Of a stretch of DNA of 8,215 bases, positions 1 through 5,959 are shown piece after piece (within the stretch, counting starts at the first letter, position 1; each line of letters opens with the position of its first letter). Origin of the DNA: an uncultured Parabacteroides sp. Lineage in GTDB: Bacteria; Bacteroidota; Bacteroidia; Bacteroidales; Tannerellaceae. The notes beneath the pieces were generated by a model that was not told where the DNA came from, ran no database searches, and worked only from the letters and a program-made list of their open reading frames with translations. The stretch spans positions 1 through 8,215 of the forward strand of contig CAMTPG010000101.1 in NCBI GenBank assembly GCA_947074335.1. The letters are read 5' to 3'. Both the position numbers and the translations under genes were made by a program.

Positions 1-1085
1 CGCAGCAGTGCATCCGAAGTATCGGCATGCTTATGCAGGTAATTATCCAGCTCCTTTTTGATGAAATCGCCGATAAACTTATTTACCGACGGACCGTCGG
101 GGCCCATATCTTTCGAGCCCAGTTTTGTTTTGGTCTGACTTTCAAACACCGGCTCTTCCACCTTGATGCTGATTGCCGCCACAATACCGGCACGAATATC
201 CGAATATTCGAAATTCTTGGTATAATATTCTTTAATCACACGACCGATAGCCTCGCGAAAAGCCGAAAGATGCGTACCGCCCTGTGTGGTATGTTGTCCG
301 TTTACAAACGAATAATACTCTTCGCCATACTGATGACTATGAGTAATCACCACCTCAATATCTTCGCCCTGCAGATGGATGATGGGATAAAGCGGTTCGG
401 TCGTCATATTCTCGTTCAGCAGATCTACAAGTCCGTTGCGCGAGAAGAACTTTTTACCGTTAAAGAGGATGGTTAATCCTGAATTCAGAAACACATAATT
501 CTTCAGCAGTGTCTCGATAAATTCATCCTTGTAAACATAATCTTTAAAAATCTCCGGATCGGGTGTAAAGCAGATCGCCGTGCCGTTTGCTTCGTCGGTA
601 GCCTGTATCGGGTCCTCTTCTACAATCAGGGCGCGACTGTATTCCACCCGCTTACATTCGCCGTCGCGATAGCTGGTAATCAGAAAATAACGGCTCAGTG
701 CGTTTACGGCTTTGATACCCACACCGTTCAGACCTACCGATTTCTTAAACGCCTTACTGTCGTATTTGGCACCCGTATTCATCTTACTCGATACATCCAC
801 TACTTTACCCAGCGGCACGCCGCGACCATAGTCGCGCACACTCACGGTACCTTCGTGTACGGTTACCTCGATGGTTTTGCCATATCCCATCATATATTCG
901 TCGATGGAATTATCGAGTACCTCTTTCAACAATACATAAATTCCGTCGTCGGCATACGTTCCGTCGCCCAGTTTACCGATATACATACCCGGACGCCGGC
1001 GGATGTGCTCCATCCAGTCGAGCGTTTTGATATCATCATCGTTGTACGCGGTGGGCTGCTGTAAGGTTGAATTCAGTTCATCCAT
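1..1085 (-). CDS. parE: DNA topoisomerase IV subunit B (ParE), 5' part, cut by left edge
   Basis: This is the ATPase subunit of type IIA topoisomerase IV, which with ParC decatenates daughter chromosomes in the cytoplasm. Translated from the ATG at 1085, 361 codons are present and the reading continues past the window edge. The GHKL ATPase fold is clear: KEVLDNSIDE (E55 the likely catalytic base, N59 the Mg-ATP ligand), DYGRG at 85-89, and VGLNGVG at 117-123. The QTTQGGTH-like and SQTKTKLG stretches of the transducer domain follow, the latter carrying the lysine that normally contacts ATP. The TOPRIM domain must lie beyond the edge. It starts 30 bases after the GNAT gene on the same strand, so the two are probably co-transcribed. 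A strong Shine-Dalgarno match precedes the start. The overall pattern (DDGIYVLLKEVLDN, GKVVD) fits the Bacteroidota ParE branch better than GyrB, but GyrB-like naming cannot be fully excluded without the C-terminal half. Confidence 0.93.
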   Translation of the reverse strand, partial: MDELNSTLQQPTAYNDDDIKTLDWMEHIRRRPGMYIGKLGDGTYADDGIYVLLKEVLDNSIDEYMMGYGKTIEVTVHEGTVSVRDYGRGVPLGKVVDVSSKMNTGAKYDSKAFKKSVGLNGVGIKAVNALSRYFLITSYRDGECKRVEYSRALIVEEDPIQATDEANGTAICFTPDPEIFKDYVYKDEFIETLLKNYVFLNSGLTILFNGKKFFSRNGLVDLLNENMTTEPLYPIIHLQGEDIEVVITHSHQYGEEYYSFVNGQHTTQGGTHLSAFREAIGRVIKEYYTKNFEYSDIRAGIVAAISIKVEEPVFESQTKTKLGSKDMGPDGPSVNKFIGDFIKKELDNYLHKHADTSDALL

Positions 1086-1100
1086 AATTTTATTGATATA

Positions 1101-1109
1101 ACCTCCTTT
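1101..1109 (-). promoter_or_regulatory. Strong Shine-Dalgarno sequence before parE
   Basis: On the minus strand this reads AAAGGAGGT, a near-complete complement of the 16S 3' end. It lies in the 30-base gap between the GNAT stop (1116) and the parE start (1085). The spacing to the ATG, 15 bases, is longer than the usual 5-9, and there is no ATG, GTG or TTG nearer to it. Bacteroidota genes rarely carry a strong SD, so this one stands out from every other start in the window. Confidence 0.6.
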
Positions 1110-1115
1110 TACTGA

Positions 1116-2243
1116 TTATAGTTGTTTGATGAAAGCTCTTCTGGTTTTGTGATGCTCGCGTTCGAAATAATCCCATTGCGCCTGTACGGCACTGTTGGTT
1201 TCGAGTTCGGGATTACTCTCGGCATAAACGGCACCCACTTTAATGTATTCGGGGATCAGATCGTTAAACAACAAGGCATTCACACCTTTGCTCTGATACT
1301 CGGGCAATACGCCGGTGAGGTATAAATCGATCACCTTGGGTTTGCTTTTTAATGCTTTCAGCAGATAAATCCAGCCGAAGGGGAACATATGTCCTTTGGC
1401 TTTCTGCATCGCACGCGAAAGACTGGGCAGCGAAATGCCGAAACCTACCACCGAGTTGTCTTCCTCTTTGATAATCAGTGTTACCAGATCGAAACGCAAC
1501 ATCGGGATATACATTTTTACATAATAATCAATCTGCTTTTCGGTAAGCGGAGCAAATCCGTAAAGCGGCGAGAACGCAGCGTTGAGCGTACGGAATACAT
1601 CGCGTGCATACGGCATAATCTCTTTGGCATTTTTAAATTTCATCACCTTGAGCCCGTATTTCTTTTTCACGATTTCGCCAATACGCAGATGTTTATCGGG
1701 TACACCTTCGGGAATATAAATTTTAAATTCGTGCCAATCCTGATCTTTCTCAAAACCCATACGCTCCATATGCACCGGATAGTAGGGATAATTATAGATG
1801 GTAGCCATCGTTCCCAACTGATCAAAACCTTCAATCAGCATCCCTTCATGATCCATATCGGTAAAGCCCATCGGTCCGTGTATCTCTTCCATGCCCTGAG
1901 CTTTCGCCCATTGCTGTACGGCATTAAAAAGTGCATCAACCACCTCCTGGTCGTCAATAAAATCGACAAAACCGAAACGGGCTCTTTTCTGATTCCATAC
2001 CTCATTGCTGGGGCGGTTAATCATGCCGGCGATGCGCCCCACGATTTTACCGTCGCGATAGGCCAGAAAATAGACGGCATCGCAAACCTCGAATGCGGGA
2101 TTTTTTTTCTTATCTAATGTAACCAGCTCTTCTTCAATTAATCCGGGGATGTGATAAGGATTGTCTTTGTAGAGTTCGATATTAAATTTGACGAACTTTT
2201 TTAATTCCTTTTTACTCGTTACCTCTTTTATTTCTACGCTCAT
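1116..2243 (-). CDS. GNAT-fold N-acetyltransferase family protein, 375 aa
   Basis: A conserved Bacteroidota protein of the GNAT superfamily; its substrate is unknown. The C-terminal half carries the recognisable acetyl-CoA site: strand DLVTLIIKEEDNSVVGFGISL (252-272), then DLYLTGVLPEYQSKGVNALLF (306-326), where the QSKGVNA segment matches the family's Q/RxxGxG/A pyrophosphate loop, and a final segment (AESNPELETNSAVQAQWDYF, 341-360) typical of the family's last helices. The N-terminal half (residues 1-200) has a second GNAT-like strand pattern, YFLAYRDGKIVGRIAGMIN at 58-76, so a tandem-GNAT architecture is likely. I start it at the ATG at 2243 (MSVEIKEV), not the upstream in-frame ATG at 2276, because a TAnnTTTG promoter box lies between the two at 2264-2271. 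It is probably the first gene of a unit with parE. No truncation or frameshift is seen. Confidence 0.85.
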   Translation of the reverse strand: MSVEIKEVTSKKELKKFVKFNIELYKDNPYHIPGLIEEELVTLDKKKNPAFEVCDAVYFLAYRDGKIVGRIAGMINRPSNEVWNQKRARFGFVDFIDDQEVVDALFNAVQQWAKAQGMEEIHGPMGFTDMDHEGMLIEGFDQLGTMATIYNYPYYPVHMERMGFEKDQDWHEFKIYIPEGVPDKHLRIGEIVKKKYGLKVMKFKNAKEIMPYARDVFRTLNAAFSPLYGFAPLTEKQIDYYVKMYIPMLRFDLVTLIIKEEDNSVVGFGISLPSLSRAMQKAKGHMFPFGWIYLLKALKSKPKVIDLYLTGVLPEYQSKGVNALLFNDLIPEYIKVGAVYAESNPELETNSAVQAQWDYFEREHHKTRRAFIKQL

Positions 2244-2263
2244 TGATTCTTTAATTAGAATGG

Positions 2264-2271
2264 CAAATTTA
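2264..2271 (-). promoter_or_regulatory. Candidate -7 promoter box for the GNAT-parE unit
   Basis: The minus strand reads TAAATTTG, matching the Bacteroidota -7 consensus TAnnTTTG. It ends 20 bases before the ATG at 2243, which would give a 5' leader of roughly 15 bases. I see no convincing TTTG box at the -33 distance. The box lies inside the longer possible reading frame and so supports the shorter start. Confidence 0.5.
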
Positions 2272-2397
2272 AGCAATTTATTCTTTTTTATACCGCTTTA
2301 CTTTCAATAAATTAGTACGATTCCGATTTATAAAGCCTGATTATAGCGATTTGCTAACTGCGATATACTCGTTTTTACACCGCCATGCAGTAACAGC

Positions 2398-2415
2398 CGG
2401 ATGCAGGTGCACTGT
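2398..2415. repeat. Left arm of 18-bp inverted repeat flanking the array
   Basis: This 18-base segment begins CGGATGC and ends ACTGT, and it matches the reverse complement of 2530-2547 at 16 of 18 positions (differences at the 8th and 13th bases). It abuts the first 23-bp unit of the array directly. The two arms are centred on 2472/2473, exactly the dyad of the third unit, so the array and its flanks form one symmetric element. Confidence 0.75.
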
Positions 2416-2507
2416 CAACTTGTTGTACAATGAGTTGCCCTTTTGTTGTACAACAAGTTTGCAGTACATTGTACAACCTGTATGCAACTCATTGTACAAT
2501 GAGTTTG
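2416..2507. repeat. Four tandem 23-bp palindromic units centred on TTGTACAA
   Basis: Four units abut without spacers: 2416-2438, 2439-2461, 2462-2484 and 2485-2507. Each carries the perfect 8-base palindrome TTGTACAA, at 2423-2430, 2446-2453, 2469-2476 and 2492-2499, so the centres are exactly 23 bp apart three times. Outer positions tend to be CAACT on the left and AGTTTG on the right. Unit 4 is a perfect 20-bp palindrome (2486-2505), unit 2 is a perfect 14-bp palindrome (2443-2456), unit 1 is imperfect and unit 3 is the most degenerate. A decayed fifth unit may follow at 2508-2530, beginning CAACT but without the core. An operator array for a dimeric regulator, an iteron-like site or an intergenic palindromic element are all possible; the sequence does not decide between them. 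Confidence 0.8.
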
Positions 2508-2529
2508 CAACTGCATCGGCATGGAAAAA

Positions 2530-2547
2530 ACAGTACACCGGCATCCG
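2530..2547. repeat. Right arm of 18-bp inverted repeat flanking the array
   Basis: This begins ACAGTACACC and ends GCATCCG, the inverted partner of 2398-2415 with 16 of 18 matches. It starts where the possible decayed fifth 23-bp unit ends. No target-site duplication is evident outside the two arms. Confidence 0.75.
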
Positions 2548-2777
2548 TTTTTTAGTACACTGTATATCAGATTTATAAGCATAATCTATTCGTCTTGTGT
2601 TGCCGGGGATACAAAAAAACGAAATTTATTTTGGAGAAGTTTCATTTTTCAGCCCGTAGTCCGTCCGGATCAGAAATCGACCTCCTGTGAATAATCCCGG
2701 CTTAAATCATCCCGCGAAGAATAATTAATCCTCTTTTATAGTTGCAGCGGTTTGCATTTAAATCCGCGGATTAATCG

Positions 2778-2785
2778 TATATTTG
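2778..2785 (+). promoter_or_regulatory. Candidate -7 promoter box upstream of rnr
   Basis: TATATTTG matches TAnnTTTG exactly. A TTTG at 2751-2754 lies upstream with a 23-base gap, slightly longer than the usual 19-21 for a -33 box, and it sits within a small hairpin (GCGG at 2747-2750 with CCGC at 2764-2767). Transcription would start near 2791, about 195 bases before the chosen rnr start. This leaves room for a structured leader or for a separate small RNA ending at the hairpin at 2895-2937. Confidence 0.5.
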
Positions 2786-2790
2786 CAATA

Positions 2791-2940
2791 ATTATAGATT
2801 GGAAAGAAACATTTAATAAATTAAGTTACCCGTTTTTCTATTCTATCTTTTCGCTCTTATTATCAAGAGAAGAAATAACTAAAAATCAAACAGGAAGAGG
2901 CTGTTTCGTTAAACAGGCAGGCTCTTTTATTGTTTTAATA
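2791..2940 (+). ncRNA. Possible small RNA or structured rnr leader (about 145-150 nt)
   Basis: This is the span from the predicted start site of the 2778 promoter to the end of the U-rich tail of the hairpin at 2895-2937. It is AT-rich with no convincing reading frame. Internally it can form a second hairpin, CTCTT (2863-2867 region) with AAGAG, and it ends in a terminator-like structure. A promoter, a structured body and a terminator in a divergent intergenic region fit either a free small RNA or an attenuated leader of rnr. I recognise no named RNA family. Both ends are inferred. Confidence 0.3.
2895..2937 (+). terminator. Terminator-like hairpin upstream of rnr
   Basis: AAGAG (2895-2899) pairs with CTCTT (2922-2926), and inside it CTGTTT (2901-2906) pairs with AAACAG (2911-2916) around a CGTT loop. 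The two stems are joined by one base on the left and five on the right. The sequence then continues TTATTGTTTT. No plus-strand gene ends before it, so it is not the terminator of a known upstream gene; it must end a small RNA or act within the rnr leader. Confidence 0.55.
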
Positions 2941-2984
2941 TGGACAAGGGATGTGCACAGTGCGCATCTTTAATAACCAAACAT

Positions 2985-5177
2985 ATGGTAAGACGAAAAT
3001 CCGGTAAAAAAGAGATTAAAAAAAGAAAGCCGGAAGGCTCAAAAGAGGCAAAAGGAAAAAATAAACGAATGAAAAAGGAGGCCATGGTGCAGGCTATTAT
3101 GCATGCTTTTAAAACGTCTCCGAAAGAAACTTTCAATTACCGCCAGCTTAGTACCAAAATCGGTGTAACCAATCAGGTACAGAAACTGCAGGTTGTAGAT
3201 ATACTGTATATATTGGCTTCGGATAATTTCATCTCCGAAATCGACAGAGGCCGCTATCGATATAATGATCTGGGAACCACGGCTGTGGGCACATTTATGC
3301 GCCGTCAGAATGGTAAAAACTCCTTTATCCCCGAAGATGGCGGTGCGCCGGTCTTTGTGGCCGAACGTAATTCGGGTCATGCCCTGAACGGCGACACGGT
3401 GAAGGTGCAGCTTTTTGCCAAGAAACGTGGTGCCGAGCCTGAAGCCGAAGTGCTCGAAGTGCTTGCTTCGAAAGAGCAGGTACTGATCGGTCGATTGCAA
3501 CTTTCGAAAGGATTTGCTTTTCTGGTGACCGGCGATAAAACGCTGGCCAACGATATCTTTATCCCGAAAGATAAGCTCAAAGGCGGTAAAAACGGCGATA
3601 AGGCGATTGTAAAAATTACCGACTGGCCCGAAGGTGCCAAAAATCCGTTGGGAGAAGTGGTTGATATTCTGGGTGTTTCCGGCGATAATACCGCCGAGAT
3701 GCATGCCATTCTGGCCGAATACGGACTGCCTTACAAATATCCCGAAAATGTGGAAGCGGCAGCCGATAAAATTTCGGAAGAGATCAGCGAAGAGGAGATC
3801 AGCAAACGCGAAGATTTCCGGGGTATTCTGACCTTCACCATCGACCCGAAAGATGCCAAAGATTTTGATGATGCTCTTTCAATTCAGCAATTGCCCAACG
3901 GCAACTGGGAAGTGGGTGTGCATATTGCCGATGTAACGCATTATGTGCAGCCGGGCAGTATTATTGATAAAGAGGCTTACGAACGTGCCACGTCAATTTA
4001 TCTGGTAGACCGCACCATTCCGATGTTGCCGGAGCGCCTGTGTAATAAAATCTGTTCGCTTCGTCCGCATGAAGAAAAACTTTGTTTCTCGGCGATCTTC
4101 GAGCTGAATGATCAGGCCGAAATGCAAAGTTCGCGCGTAGGGCGCACGGTGATAAAAAGTGATCACCGCTTTACCTACGAAGAGGCGCAGGAGGTGATTG
4201 AAACGGGCGAAGGTCTGCACAAAGAGGCAATTCTTAAACTGAACGATCTGGCGAAACAGATGCGTGAGCGCCGGTTTAAAAAGGGAGCGATCTCCTTCGA
4301 GCGCTATGAAGTAAAATTCGAGATCGACGAAAAGGGAAAACCAATCGGTACCTATATCAAGATTGCCAAAGACTCGAACAAGCTGATCGAAGAATTTATG
4401 TTGCTGGCTAACGAAACCGTGGCCGAATTTATCGGCAAACCGGGCAAGGGCAGAACCAAAAAAACATTTGTATATCGTATTCACGAGCAGCCCGATCCCG
4501 AGAAGTTGCAGAATTTCTCAACCTTTATCAGTCGGTTCGGCTATAAAATGCGACTCGACGGCAAGAATTCGGACATCTCCAAAGATATCAATAAACTGCT
4601 GGACAGTGTGCAGGGAAAACCCGAAGAAAATCTGGTGGAAACCCTTGCCATCCGTTCCATGCAAAAGGCGCGTTACAGTACCGATAATGTAGGGCATTAC
4701 GGTCTGGCAATGGATTTTTACACCCATTTTACCTCGCCGATTCGTCGTTATCCGGATGTGATGGTGCATCGTTTGCTGGAGCGCTATTTGTCGGGCGGCC
4801 GCAGTGCCATCAAAGATAAATACGAAGAATATTGTCAGCATTGTTCCGAAATGGAGCTTGTGGCAGCCAATGCCGAGCGCTCTTCCGTAAAATATAAACA
4901 GGTAGAATTCCTGAGCGATAAAATCGGTAAAGTATACGATGGTGTTGTGTCGGGTGTTGTAGAATGGGGTTTGTATGTGGAATTGAATGAGAATAAATGC
5001 GAAGGCCTGGTTCCGATTCGCGATCTCGACGATGACTACTACGATTACGATGATAAAAATTATTGTCTGACCGGTCGTCGTACCAAACAAACCTATCGTC
5101 TGGGCGATCCGATTACGGTGAAAATTGCACAGGCCAATCTGGAACGTAAGCAGATTGATTTTGCACTGATCAATTAA
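2985..5177 (+). CDS. rnr: Ribonuclease R (RNB-family 3'-5' exoribonuclease), 730 aa
   Basis: A processive, Mg-dependent 3'-5' exoribonuclease that degrades structured RNA in the cytoplasm. Domains in order: a lysine-rich basic tail (about 1-33), an N-terminal winged helix (about 34-92), two cold-shock domains (about 97-230), the catalytic RNB domain (about 280-605) and a C-terminal S1 domain (647-727). The active-site segment DPKDAKDFDDA gives D287, D293, D295 and D296, with the same spacing as the E. coli catalytic aspartates. Y320 and HFTSPIRRYPD (581-591) are also in place. Length suits RNase R rather than the shorter RNase II. An in-frame ATG at 2940 would add 15 residues (MDKGCAQCASL...) unlike the basic tail, and it lies at the end of the terminator-like U tract; I therefore prefer the ATG at 2985, with moderate certainty. 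The gene is transcribed alone and ends at the 5194-5236 terminator. Confidence 0.95.
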   Translation: MVRRKSGKKEIKKRKPEGSKEAKGKNKRMKKEAMVQAIMHAFKTSPKETFNYRQLSTKIGVTNQVQKLQVVDILYILASDNFISEIDRGRYRYNDLGTTAVGTFMRRQNGKNSFIPEDGGAPVFVAERNSGHALNGDTVKVQLFAKKRGAEPEAEVLEVLASKEQVLIGRLQLSKGFAFLVTGDKTLANDIFIPKDKLKGGKNGDKAIVKITDWPEGAKNPLGEVVDILGVSGDNTAEMHAILAEYGLPYKYPENVEAAADKISEEISEEEISKREDFRGILTFTIDPKDAKDFDDALSIQQLPNGNWEVGVHIADVTHYVQPGSIIDKEAYERATSIYLVDRTIPMLPERLCNKICSLRPHEEKLCFSAIFELNDQAEMQSSRVGRTVIKSDHRFTYEEAQEVIETGEGLHKEAILKLNDLAKQMRERRFKKGAISFERYEVKFEIDEKGKPIGTYIKIAKDSNKLIEEFMLLANETVAEFIGKPGKGRTKKTFVYRIHEQPDPEKLQNFSTFISRFGYKMRLDGKNSDISKDINKLLDSVQGKPEENLVETLAIRSMQKARYSTDNVGHYGLAMDFYTHFTSPIRRYPDVMVHRLLERYLSGGRSAIKDKYEEYCQHCSEMELVAANAERSSVKYKQVEFLSDKIGKVYDGVVSGVVEWGLYVELNENKCEGLVPIRDLDDDYYDYDDKNYCLTGRRTKQTYRLGDPITVKIAQANLERKQIDFALIN

Positions 5178-5193
5178 TCAGCTATATAAGGAT

Positions 5194-5236
5194 AAAAAAA
5201 GAGCAGCTTCCATTTTCGGAAAACTGCTCTTTTTTT
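5194..5236. terminator. Bidirectional intrinsic terminator between rnr and the Imm17-type gene
   Basis: A-tract plus GAGCAG (5194-5206) pairs with CTGCTC plus T-tract (5224-5236) to give a 13-bp stem, and TTCC (5208-5211) pairs with GGAA (5218-5221) at the top. It has runs of seven A on one side and seven T on the other, so it works in either direction. It lies 16 bases after the rnr stop and 6 bases after the stop of the convergent minus-strand gene. Confidence 0.9.
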
Positions 5237-5242
5237 ATTGTA

Positions 5243-5458
5243 TCAGGTCCAGTACGTTAATCCTAAAATTCCGCAACCAATCAGCGCAGCGCCCAGGATA
5301 CCGTAAAAAATACGAGCTCCTTTGCGTCCCCATTTGTTTACAAAAATCATGGCACCGCCGGTTTTGAAATACCATTCCAGATTAAATGCCGCGGCTGCCA
5401 TCGAGAAGATGCCGAGAGCAATAAAAAGTATCAGAATAAAATATTCGGATGGATCCAT
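5243..5458 (-). CDS. Small two-helix membrane protein, Imm17 (immunity 17)-like, 71 aa
   Basis: A small inner-membrane protein of unknown function. Two hydrophobic helices are visible, at about 6-25 and 49-70, joined by a polar loop carrying NLEWYF and the motif VNKWGRKGARIFYGILG (40-56). From memory of the family this loop motif resembles proteins annotated as immunity 17 (Imm17), which are common as solo genes in Bacteroidales; the match is not verified here. The start is 5 bases after the tsaE stop, so the two are surely co-transcribed. There is no toxin gene nearby, and the bidirectional terminator follows at once. The immunity label comes from homologues elsewhere and may say little about its role here. 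Confidence 0.75.
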   Translation of the reverse strand: MDPSEYFILILFIALGIFSMAAAAFNLEWYFKTGGAMIFVNKWGRKGARIFYGILGAALIGCGILGLTYWT

Positions 5459-5463
5459 AGGCG

Positions 5464-5883
5464 TTAATCAAATTCGACGGTGCGTGTGCCGTCGGCATTT
5501 TCGGTAATATTCACTTCAACCACATCGCCCGGCAGCAGCTCTTCGATTTTCTCCGGCCACTCAATGAAACAGAGTGCACCGCTGAAGAAATAATCTTCGG
5601 TACCGATATCTTCGGCTTCGCTCAGTTTGTTGATGCGGTAAAAATCGAAATGGTAGATTAACTCGCCGGTCTCTTCACTGCGATATTCGTTGATGATGGC
5701 GAAAGTAGGACTGTTAATCACATCTTCCACGCCCAGTTCTTCGCAGACGGCTTTAATAAAGGTTGTTTTTCCCGCACCCATTTTGCCGTGAAAAGCAAAA
5801 ACCGTGCGATCATCCATCGCGGCAATAAATTCTTTTGCTGCATCGCGAATGGTTGCCAAGTTGTTAATTTGTATAGTTTTCAT
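5464..5883 (-). CDS. tsaE: tRNA t6A37 threonylcarbamoyltransferase complex ATPase TsaE, 139 aa
   Basis: TsaE is the P-loop ATPase that works with TsaB and TsaD to place the threonylcarbamoyl group on A37 of ANN-decoding tRNAs. The Walker A loop GKMGAGKTT is at 33-41, SPTF at 58-61, HFDFYR at 78-83 with the conserved D80, and IEWPE at 107-111 with the family's E108. Length is normal for the family (about 135-160 aa). The gene starts 76 bases after the porX stop on the same strand, with its own TAnnTTTG box in the gap, and is followed after 5 bases by the Imm17-type gene. Start: the only ATG giving the full fold, at 5883. Confidence 0.96.
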   Translation of the reverse strand: MKTIQINNLATIRDAAKEFIAAMDDRTVFAFHGKMGAGKTTFIKAVCEELGVEDVINSPTFAIINEYRSEETGELIYHFDFYRINKLSEAEDIGTEDYFFSGALCFIEWPEKIEELLPGDVVEVNITENADGTRTVEFD

Positions 5884-5903
5884 CTGATCTTTTTTCTGAA
5901 TTG

Positions 5904-5911
5904 CAAACTTA
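5904..5911 (-). promoter_or_regulatory. Candidate -7 promoter box for tsaE
   Basis: The minus strand reads TAAGTTTG, a match to TAnnTTTG, ending 20 bases before the tsaE ATG. The spacing is the same as that of the box before the GNAT gene. No clear -33 box and no terminator are seen in the 76-base gap after porX, so read-through from porX is also possible. Confidence 0.45.
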
Positions 5912-5959
5912 ATGAAAATCGGCCGAACTCTTTTCCTGTTTGTTGCATCTAAATGTTAA

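Larger units (their letters stand above)
2244..2984. other. 741-base gene-free region between divergent genes
   Basis: This stretch separates the minus-strand GNAT gene from plus-strand rnr. The short reading frames crossing it have no family resemblance and no codon pattern like the neighbours. From left to right it holds: the GNAT -7 box (2264-2271), the 23-bp-period palindromic array with flanking inverted repeat (2398-2547), about 200 bases with nothing I recognise (2569-2740), a small GC hairpin (2747-2767), a candidate promoter (2778-2785), a terminator-like hairpin (2895-2937) and a small hairpin just before the rnr start (2950-2968). Confidence 0.8.

Noticed and set aside
1389..2117. 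242-aa reading frame antisense to the GNAT gene
   Set aside because: No domain is visible and the sense strand encodes a well-formed GNAT protein.
2416..2530. CRISPR array
   Set aside because: The units abut with no spacers between them, are themselves palindromic and only 23 bp, and no cas gene is near.
2398..2547. Insertion sequence or MITE remnant
   Set aside because: There is no transposase, no clear target duplication outside the arms, and the inside is a regular array rather than a transposon body; a dispersed palindromic element remains possible and is kept as a finding.
2341..2578. Small proteins read through the palindromic array on either strand (67 and 75 aa)
   Set aside because: They arise because the repeats lack stops; the peptide is a low-complexity repetition (SLYNE, LYNKL) with no start signal or family likeness.
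2747..2767. Small GC-rich hairpin (GCGG with CCGC) as a regulator binding site
   Set aside because: Only four to seven pairs with a bulge, overlapping a possible -33 region; too weak to call.
2752..2973. 73-aa plus-strand reading frame before rnr
   Set aside because: It starts before the predicted promoter box, runs through the hairpin and overlaps the rnr start; composition is not protein-like.
3039..5090. Several minus-strand frames inside rnr (221, 163, 190 aa)
   Set aside because: They are shadows of the RNase R frame; none has a start signal or recognisable motif.
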